Assembly: GCA_023451375.1 (NCBI GenBank)
Contig: JAEXZS010000066.1
Location: forward strand, 1-64,000
DNA from: Pseudomonadota bacterium
GTDB lineage: Bacteria; Pseudomonadota; Alphaproteobacteria; Caulobacterales; Caulobacteraceae
Length of the DNA stretch: 64,000 bases
Direction of reading: 5' to 3'
Positions 59,100 to 64,000 of this stretch are shown here, in pieces. A program made the position numbers and the translations under genes. Within the stretch, counting starts at the first letter, position 1. Each line of letters begins with the position of its first letter. The notes under the pieces were generated by a model that was not told the origin of the DNA, ran no database searches, and saw only the letters and a list, made by a program, of their open reading frames with translations.

Positions 59100-59213
59100 G
59101 GCCTCAGGTCCGCATCCGATCTTGCCAATATTGCGACGATGCAACGCGCATCTCGCTATTTGGCGGCATCGCGGGGCCGGCCGCAAGCGCCCGGGCGCCA
59201 CAGCCGGCGGCGA

Positions 59214-60113
59214 TCACAGCGAGGTGTCCATCGGCAGCACCGGCGCCTCGCGCAGCAGAACGATGGCGATGCGGCGATTGCCGGCCAGGCTGGGGTCATC
59301 CGGGTACAACGGATCGGAGCCCGCCTTGCCCGCGACGGAATAAACCCGGTCCGCATCGACGCCCGATCCCTGCAGCACCAGCCGCGAGGCGTTGGCGCGG
59401 GCGGAGGACAGGGTCCAGTCGCCCGGCGCGCTGGCGCGGCCCGAGCCGGCGCTGGCGCTGGTGTGGCCGGTTATGGAGATGCGGTTGGGCAGTTGGTTGA
59501 TCACCTTGGCCACGGCGCGCAGCAGCACCTGGGCGCGCGGATTGGGCTGGGCCGAGGCGTTGTTGAACATCGACCGGCCTTCCTGGTCGACCAACTGGAT
59601 ACGCAGGCCTTCGGGCGTCTGGTCGACGATCAGCTGTTTGGACAGTTCGGCCAGTTCCGGCATCGACTGCATGGCCTGACGCAGGGACTCCGCGGCGCTG
59701 GCGAACTCTTCCGCTTCACGCCTGCGCATCTCGGCCTCTAGGGCGGCGTCGCTGGCGGAGGACAGGTTGGAGCTGGGGCCGGCCTCGGTCGCGTCCGGCG
59801 GCGCCTCGGGCGCCAGCTGTTCGATCACCGACATGGAGCCCGAGCTCTTCGGCCCGTCGTCGCCCAGGGCGGTTCCGCCCAGGATGCCGCCGGAGCCGGA
59901 GGTGGTCTCCGACACGCTGGCGGGCGCGAAGTACTCGGCGATGCCGCGCTTCTGTTCCGGGTCCGTGGTGTTGATCAGCCACATCAGCAGGAAGAAGGCC
60001 ATCATGGCGGTCACGAAGTCCGCATAGGCGACCTTCCAGGCGCCGCCGTGGTGGCCGCCGCCGCTGACCTTCTTCACCTTCTTGATGAGGATCGGACGAT
60101 CGCTCACGGACAT
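59214..60113 (-). CDS. motB: Flagellar motor stator protein MotB
   Basis: A 299-residue protein. After a basic cytoplasmic N-terminus a single transmembrane segment carries the proton-binding aspartate, Asp32 in AYADFVTAMMAFFLLMWL. The plug-like segment TTDPEQKRGIAEYF follows, then a Ser/Gly-rich linker, and the OmpA-type peptidoglycan-binding domain from about residue 165 (ISITGHTSA and LSSARANASRLVLQGSGVDADRV). It works with MotA as the proton-driven stator. No motA lies nearby, as in Caulobacter where the two genes are apart. Confidence 0.95.
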   Translation of the reverse strand: MSVSDRPILIKKVKKVSGGGHHGGAWKVAYADFVTAMMAFFLLMWLINTTDPEQKRGIAEYFAPASVSETTSGSGGILGGTALGDDGPKSSGSMSVIEQLAPEAPPDATEAGPSSNLSSASDAALEAEMRRREAEEFASAAESLRQAMQSMPELAELSKQLIVDQTPEGLRIQLVDQEGRSMFNNASAQPNPRAQVLLRAVAKVINQLPNRISITGHTSASAGSGRASAPGDWTLSSARANASRLVLQGSGVDADRVYSVAGKAGSDPLYPDDPSLAGNRRIAIVLLREAPVLPMDTSL

Positions 60114-60230
60114 GGACGCGCAACCCTTGAATTCGGCGCTGCATCATTGGGCGGATAAGGTTAAGGCGTCCTTTCCCTTGCCCGTTCGGCGCTCACGTCC
60201 TAGTCCGGCGCGGAGCAGGGGAGCACCGCC

Positions 60231-61097
60231 ATGAAGATCGCATTCGCCGGCCTGGGCGTCATGGGCGCGCCGATGGCGCGACACCTGGTCGAGGCGGGCC
60301 ATGACGTCGCCGGCTTCAACCGCTCGCCGGCCAAGGCCCAGGCCTGGGCCAAGGCGACCGGCGGGCGGTTCGCTGAGACCGTGGCGCGGGCGGCGGACGG
60401 CGCCGAATTGTTCGTCCTCTGCGTCGGCAATGACGACGACGTTCGGGCGGTGGCGACGGAAGCCTTGTCGCACCTGGCCGCCGACGCCGTGGTGGTCGAT
60501 CACACCACGACCTCGGCCAGAGTGGCGCGCGAGATGGCGGAACGGGCGCAGGAGCAGGGGCGGTTCTTCATCGACGCGCCGGTTTCCGGTGGTCAGGCCG
60601 GCGCCGAGAACGGCCGGCTCAGCGTCATGGCCGGCGGCGACGCCGACGCCCTGGCTCGGGTCGAGCCGGCGCTGAGGGCCTATTCCCAGGCCATGCAGCA
60701 CATGGGCCCGTCGGGCGCGGGCCAACTGACCAAGATGGTCAACCAGATCGCCATCGCCGGCGTGGTGCAGGGCCTGGCCGAGGCGGTGCATTTCGCGCAG
60801 GTGGCGGGGCTGGACACCGACGCGGCCTATGAAGCCGTCTCCAAGGGCGCGGCGCAGAGCTGGCAGATGGACAACCGCTGGAAGACGGCGGCCAGGGGAG
60901 AGTTCGAGTTCGGCTTCGCCGTCGATTGGATGCGCAAAGACCTTGGGCTGGTGCTGGACGAGGCGCGCTCGAACGGCGCCCGGTTGGCGCTGACGGCGCT
61001 GGTCGACCAGTTCTACGCCGAGGTGCAGGCCATGGGCGGCAATCGCTGGGACACCTCCAGCCTCAAGGCGCGGCTTCCGGGTCCCGGCCGCTCCTGA
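60231..61097 (+). CDS. NAD(P)-dependent beta-hydroxyacid dehydrogenase
   Basis: A 288-residue 3-hydroxyisobutyrate dehydrogenase/GLYR1-type protein. The nucleotide site GLGVMGAPMARHLVEAGHDVAGFNRSP (split as GLGVMGAPMARHL, residues 6-18) is textbook. The substrate motif DAPVSGGQAGAENGRLSVM lies near residue 117, and the catalytic lysine is in GAGQLTKMVNQI near 167. The substrate could be 3-hydroxyisobutyrate, tartronate semialdehyde or succinic semialdehyde; context does not decide. It is monocistronic, converging with the PhnA-like gene. Confidence 0.92.
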   Translation: MKIAFAGLGVMGAPMARHLVEAGHDVAGFNRSPAKAQAWAKATGGRFAETVARAADGAELFVLCVGNDDDVRAVATEALSHLAADAVVVDHTTTSARVAREMAERAQEQGRFFIDAPVSGGQAGAENGRLSVMAGGDADALARVEPALRAYSQAMQHMGPSGAGQLTKMVNQIAIAGVVQGLAEAVHFAQVAGLDTDAAYEAVSKGAAQSWQMDNRWKTAARGEFEFGFAVDWMRKDLGLVLDEARSNGARLALTALVDQFYAEVQAMGGNRWDTSSLKARLPGPGRS

Positions 61098-61100
61098 CGG

Positions 61101-61397
61101 TCAGACCTTGCGCACGAACTCCGCGCGCAGCACCAATCCCTTGATGGTGGGGTGACGGCAGTCGATCTCCTGGTCGTCGTCTGTCAGGCGGATCGACTTG
61201 ATCACCGTACCGCGCTTCAGCGTCTGGCCCGCGCCCTTGACCGCGAGGTCCTTGATCAAGGTGACGGCGTCGCCGTCTCGCAGTTCGTTGCCGACCGAAT
61301 CGATCACCTTGGCCTTACCCGCGGCCGCCTTCTCGGCGGCGTCTGCGGGGCTTAGCCATTCGCCCGTCGCCTCGTCATATATGTACTCGTCGCTCAT
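61101..61397 (-). CDS. PhnA-type small domain protein
   Basis: A 98-residue protein whose C-terminal 70 residues are the PhnA/YjdM C-terminal domain: DSVGNELRDGDAVTLIKDLAVKGAG, then TLKRGTVIKSIRL and RAEFVRKV. The N-terminal zinc ribbon of full-length PhnA is replaced by a 25-residue acidic start (YIYDEATGEWLSPADAAEKA) without cysteines. PhnA was once linked to phosphonate use, but the role is uncertain. Its ATG begins 2 bp after the hemB stop, so it is co-transcribed with hemB. Confidence 0.88.
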   Translation of the reverse strand: MSDEYIYDEATGEWLSPADAAEKAAAGKAKVIDSVGNELRDGDAVTLIKDLAVKGAGQTLKRGTVIKSIRLTDDDQEIDCRHPTIKGLVLRAEFVRKV

Positions 61398-61399
61398 GA

Positions 61400-62401
61400 T
61401 CAGGCGCCCATCAGTCGCGCCGCCTTGGGGGCGAAATAGGTCAGCACGCCCGCGCAGCCGGCGCGCTTGAAGCCGTGCAGGGTTTCCAGGATGGCCCGGT
61501 CTTCGTCCAGCCAACCGTTGGCGATGGCCGTCTGCATCATGGCGTACTCGCCGGAGACCTGGTAGGCGAAGGTGGGCACGCGGAAGGTTTCGGCCACCCG
61601 TTGGACGATGTCGAGATAGGGCATGCCGGGCTTGACCATGACCGCGTCGGCGCCCTCCGAAAGGTCCATCGCCACCTCCTTCAGCGCCTCGTCGGAGTTG
61701 GCGTAGTCCATCTGGTAGGTCTTCTTGTCGCCGGTGAGCGACCGCGCGGAACCCACCGCGTCCCGATAGGGGCCGTAGAAGCACGAAGCGTACTTGGCCG
61801 CATAGGCCAGGATCAGCGTGTCCTGGAAGCCGTTGGCCTCCAGCGCCTCGCGCACCGCCTGGATCCGGCCGTCCATCATGTCGGATGGAGCGACGATGTC
61901 GGCGCCGGCGTGGGCATGGATGAAGGCCTGCTCCGCCAGCCGCTCCAGCGTCGCGTCATTGAGGACGCGGCTTTCCTCCAGCACGCCGTCGTGGCCGTGG
62001 TCGGTGTAGCAGTCCAGCGCGACGTCGGTCATGACGCCGATCTCCGGCGCAGCGTCCTTGATGGCGCGGATGCACTCGGGAATCAGTCCGTCGGGGTCGG
62101 TGGCGCCGGTCCCGGCGGCGTCCTTTATCGCCCCATCGACATTGGGGAACAGGGCCACGGCGGGAATGCCCAGGTCGCGCGCCTCGACGGCGGCGGCGGC
62201 GGCCGCCCTTGGCGACAGGCGGAAGACCCCAGGCATCGACGCGACCGGCAGACGGTCCTCCGCGCCGTCATGGACGATCAGCGGCCATATCAGGTCAGAC
62301 GGCGCCAGGGTGGTCTCCGCCACCAGACGACGCACCCAGGCGTCGGCCCTCAGACGGCGAGGGCGTGCGAGGGGGAAGGGAGCGGGCTGGTAGGGAAGCA
62401 T
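61400..62401 (-). CDS. hemB: Delta-aminolevulinic acid dehydratase (porphobilinogen synthase)
   Basis: A 333-residue tetrapyrrole-pathway enzyme. Schiff-base lysines are Lys203 in AYAAKYASCFYGP and Lys257 in VMVKPGMPYLD. The metal-site loop reads DCYTDHGHDGV, without the cysteine triad of zinc enzymes, so this is the Mg-dependent, aspartate-rich type typical of alphaproteobacteria and pseudomonads. AAGGTCCGCC precedes the ATG. It diverges from a lipoprotein gene, with a palindrome at 62451-62466 in the gap. Confidence 0.96.
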   Translation of the reverse strand: MLPYQPAPFPLARPRRLRADAWVRRLVAETTLAPSDLIWPLIVHDGAEDRLPVASMPGVFRLSPRAAAAAAVEARDLGIPAVALFPNVDGAIKDAAGTGATDPDGLIPECIRAIKDAAPEIGVMTDVALDCYTDHGHDGVLEESRVLNDATLERLAEQAFIHAHAGADIVAPSDMMDGRIQAVREALEANGFQDTLILAYAAKYASCFYGPYRDAVGSARSLTGDKKTYQMDYANSDEALKEVAMDLSEGADAVMVKPGMPYLDIVQRVAETFRVPTFAYQVSGEYAMMQTAIANGWLDEDRAILETLHGFKRAGCAGVLTYFAPKAARLMGA

Positions 62402-62450
62402 GGCGGACCTTGGATTTGCCGCCCCGCACTAGAGCGGACGCGCGTCGGGT

Positions 62451-62466
62451 GCAAATCGCGACTTGC
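62451..62466. promoter_or_regulatory. Near-perfect palindrome between hemB and a lipoprotein gene
   Basis: GCAAATCGCGACTTGC is a 16-bp palindrome with one imperfect pair (A5 opposite C12). It lies about 50 bp from the hemB start and 58 bp from the divergent lipoprotein start. It looks like an operator for either or both genes; the regulator is unknown. Confidence 0.5.
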
Positions 62467-62523
62467 GTCGGATCGTAACCTGGGCGTCTTCTGCCGCGAA
62501 CAGGGCGCACTGGAGGGAAGACC

Positions 62524-63336
62524 ATGATCAAGCGATTCACGACGGTGGCGTGGGCGGCGGCGGCGGCGACGCTGCTCGCCGGCTGCGTCATCATCTCGTC
62601 GGAGGGTGGCGAGCGGACGGTGGTGACCAGCGGTAGCGCACAGGCGCTGCCGACGCCCGCGGCCAGCTTTGACGCGCTCTACCAGGGCGCGGCCGCCGAT
62701 GTCCGCCGGCCGGCGGACGAGGTGGCGCGCGACGCCCTGCGCCGCCCGGTGGACATGCTGGCCTTCGCCGAGGTCGCGCCGGGAGACAAGGTGGCGGACA
62801 TCCGGCCGGGCGCCGGCTACTTCACGCGGCTGTTCTCTTCCGTCGTGGGTCCGAACGGCCATGTCTACGCCTTCGTGCCCAACCGGACGGCGGAGCGGGA
62901 GAACCCGCGCGCCGATGCGCTGGCGCAGACCTACGCTAACGTCAGCCGGGTCAACGGCGCGCTGGACGCCATGAGCTTCGCCGAGCCGCTGGACCTGATC
63001 TTCATGAGCCAGGAGTACCACGACTTCCACATCCCTCGGTTCGAGACGGATGTGGCGAAGATGAACGCGGCGGCCTTCGCGGCGCTGAAGCCCGGCGGGC
63101 GCTACGTGGTGATCGATCACCAGGCGGCGCCGGGGACGGGCGTCTCGGCGGTCGAGACGCTGCACCGGATTGAGGGAGACTATCTGCGGCGCGAGGTCGA
63201 GGCAGCCGGGTTCGTGTTCGAGGGCGAGAGCCGGGCGGTGGCCAATCCGGCGGACGATCACACCCTGAATGTCTTCGACGAAGGCATTCGCGGGCGGACC
63301 GATCAGTTCGTGTACCGCTTCCGCAAGCCGGGCTGA
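62524..63336 (+). CDS. Lipoprotein with a SAM-methyltransferase-like domain
   Basis: A 270-residue protein. The N-terminus ends with TLLAGC, a strong lipobox, so Cys22 would be lipidated and the domain exported. From about residue 65 it follows the COG4798-like methyltransferase pattern: MLAFAEVAPGDKVADIRPGAGYFTRLFSSVVGPNGHVY, with motif I as DIRPGAGYF, and LKPGGRYVVIDH. SAM is not normally available in the periplasm, so the fold may do something else, or the lipobox may be fortuitous. AGGGAAG precedes the ATG. Confidence 0.85.
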   Translation: MIKRFTTVAWAAAAATLLAGCVIISSEGGERTVVTSGSAQALPTPAASFDALYQGAAADVRRPADEVARDALRRPVDMLAFAEVAPGDKVADIRPGAGYFTRLFSSVVGPNGHVYAFVPNRTAERENPRADALAQTYANVSRVNGALDAMSFAEPLDLIFMSQEYHDFHIPRFETDVAKMNAAAFAALKPGGRYVVIDHQAAPGTGVSAVETLHRIEGDYLRREVEAAGFVFEGESRAVANPADDHTLNVFDEGIRGRTDQFVYRFRKPG

Positions 63337-63759
63337 TCAGCGGCCGGTCGGCATGCCCGAGCGGCGGCGTGGGTTCTGGGCCAGGACCTCGACGCGGGCG
63401 ACAGAGCCGCGGCCCGAGATGCCGTTGGCGGCGTTGATCAGGGCGGCGGACAGGGCCCGCTCGTCCAGCCGGGTCCAGTCGCCGGGGACGGTGAAGGGCG
63501 TTCGGTGCGCCGCGCGGACCAGGGCGTCGCGGAAGAAGGCCTCCTTGGGCCGCATCTGCTCCACGGTCTTGCCGCCTCCGAGATGAAGCCGCAGCGAGAC
63601 GAAGACGTAGTTGCGCAGCCGGCCGCCCTCGATCACCGGCAGGCCGACGCCGGCGATGCCCAGGGCGGGCGCTTCGGCGGCCCCAGACGCGGGCGCTGCG
63701 GCGGCGGGCGAGGCGACCGCGTCGAGGCCGGCGGCGACGAGGAGGGAGCGGCGATCCAT
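63337..63759 (-). CDS. Hypothetical exported protein with a short Tat-like leader
   Basis: A predicted 140-residue protein from the ATG at 63759 (a GTG at 63777 would add six residues). MDRRSLLVAAGLDAVASPAAAA is a short signal with two arginines. The mature part has an unrecognised but globular-looking segment: LPVIEGGRLRNYVFVSLRLHLGGG near residue 40 and KEAFFRDALVRAAHRTPFTV near 72, with a basic tail. The pattern of a beta strand, then RDALVRAA, vaguely recalls FliL-type periplasmic domains, but this is speculative. It lies 40 bp downstream of thiL, probably in the same transcript. Confidence 0.78.
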   Translation of the reverse strand: MDRRSLLVAAGLDAVASPAAAAPASGAAEAPALGIAGVGLPVIEGGRLRNYVFVSLRLHLGGGKTVEQMRPKEAFFRDALVRAAHRTPFTVPGDWTRLDERALSAALINAANGISGRGSVARVEVLAQNPRRRSGMPTGR

Positions 63760-63799
63760 GCCGCCGTTCTGCGACACGGCGGTTAGGATTCCCTTTCCG

Positions 63800-64000
63800 T
63801 CAGCCGTGGGTCCAGCCGTGGGTCCAGCCGGTGCGGGCCAGGGCGATGGGCCGGCCGTCGTAGAGCACCTGCAACCCGGCGCCGTCCGACACCTCGCCGA
63901 TGCGGGTCAGGCGGATTAGGCGACGATCGGCCTCGCGGCGCAGGGTCTCCTCGTGACGCGGGTCGGCGGTGAAGGCGATCTCGTAGTCGTCGCCGCCGGT
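63800..64000 (-). CDS. thiL: Thiamine-monophosphate kinase, C-terminal part (5' end outside window)
   Basis: The last 66 residues of a protein reading from the window edge: TGGDDYEIAFTADPRHEET, then LTRIGEVSDGAGLQVLYDG and the closing ALARTGWTHGWTHG. GGDDYE followed by an IGEV segment and a final GW-H motif is the C-terminus of ThiL, which makes thiamine diphosphate, the cofactor of PdhA/PdhB. A 12-bp tandem duplication repeats GWTH at the very end. The 5' part is not in the window. Confidence 0.85.
   Translation of the reverse strand, partial: TGGDDYEIAFTADPRHEETLRREADRRLIRLTRIGEVSDGAGLQVLYDGRPIALARTGWTHGWTHG

Noticed and set aside
60158..60175. GTTAAGGCGTCCTTTC near motB as a CtrA half-site
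   Set aside because: Only one TTAA half is intact; the second reads TTTC, so the match is no better than chance.
1..64000. tRNA, rRNA, tmRNA, SRP RNA, prophage, IS or CRISPR
   Set aside because: No T-loop GGTTCGAA in a cloverleaf context, no long non-coding conserved stretch, no transposase or integrase, and no spaced direct-repeat array were found.

Overview
This is a high-GC, gene-dense chromosomal segment of an alphaproteobacterium. Protein content and gene order point to the Caulobacterales, most likely a Brevundimonas-like organism. Supporting signs are the eno-ftsB-pdhA-pdhB-DUF5076-pdhC-lpd block with a lipoyl domain on E1-beta, a cicA-type phosphatase between clpP and clpX, a single bifunctional RelA/SpoT protein next to rpoZ, the pyrE-pdxJ-acpS-lepB-rnc-era series, and one good EcfG-type stress promoter. 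The genus is an inference from content, not from a database comparison. I see no rRNA, tRNA, insertion sequence, prophage or CRISPR array.

Layout. 1-2.5 kb: 3' end of lipA, a COQ10/RatA-like protein, an L-2-hydroxyglutarate-oxidase-like flavoprotein and a hexapeptide acetyltransferase, apparently one operon. 2.5-6.4 kb: SMP-30-like exported protein, rpmF, a lipoprotein, eno, ftsB. 6.5-12.4 kb: pyruvate dehydrogenase operon with two small guests, a DUF5076 protein and a glutathione peroxidase. 12.4-19.4 kb (mostly minus strand): exported GH5 mannanase-like enzyme, MarR regulator with a basic tail, yciB, ftsY, a diverged 137-bp tandem repeat, chrA, PL10 pectate lyase. 19.5-28.2 kb: nadE, UvrD/PcrA helicase, a small membrane protein behind a GGAAC-N17-CGTT promoter, a SIMPL protein, two RNA methyltransferases, a membrane glycosyltransferase. 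28.3-31.5 kb: TetR regulator translationally coupled to an iron/cobalamin-type ABC importer. 31.5-37.2 kb: lytic transglycosylase, dapA-smpB, family-5-like uracil-DNA glycosylase, NYN protein, folK, cupin. 37.3-45.2 kb: rpoZ, spoT, LOG protein, pyrE, a REPIN-like inverted repeat, pdxJ, acpS, lepB, rnc, era. 45.2-50.8 kb: accessory stretch between era and recO with a beta-lactamase-fold hydrolase, a six-gene ArsR/SRPBCC/VOC/DoxX/RibD-C cluster with two operator-like palindromes, a flavodoxin-like protein and an NTF2-like protein. 50.8-58.4 kb: recO, tig, clpP, cicA, clpX, parC. 58.4-64 kb: bpt, motB, a beta-hydroxyacid dehydrogenase, a PhnA-like protein, hemB, a lipoprotein methyltransferase-like protein, a Tat-type hypothetical, and the 3' end of thiL.

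Most of the window is core housekeeping: central carbon flux into acetyl-CoA, protein secretion and quality control (ftsY, lepB, tig, clpP/clpX, bpt, smpB), stringent response (rpoZ/spoT), DNA repair (uvrD, UDG, recO) and cofactor synthesis (nadE, folK, pdxJ, hemB, thiL). I found no clearly new multi-gene system. The most interesting features are regulatory or small: the REPIN-like element that abuts the pdxJ ribosome binding site, the ftsY-proximal tandem repeat, the EcfG-type promoter before a small membrane protein, the ArsR-controlled cluster, the two divergent genes whose start codons share a CATG, and the small DUF5076 protein embedded in the PDH operon.
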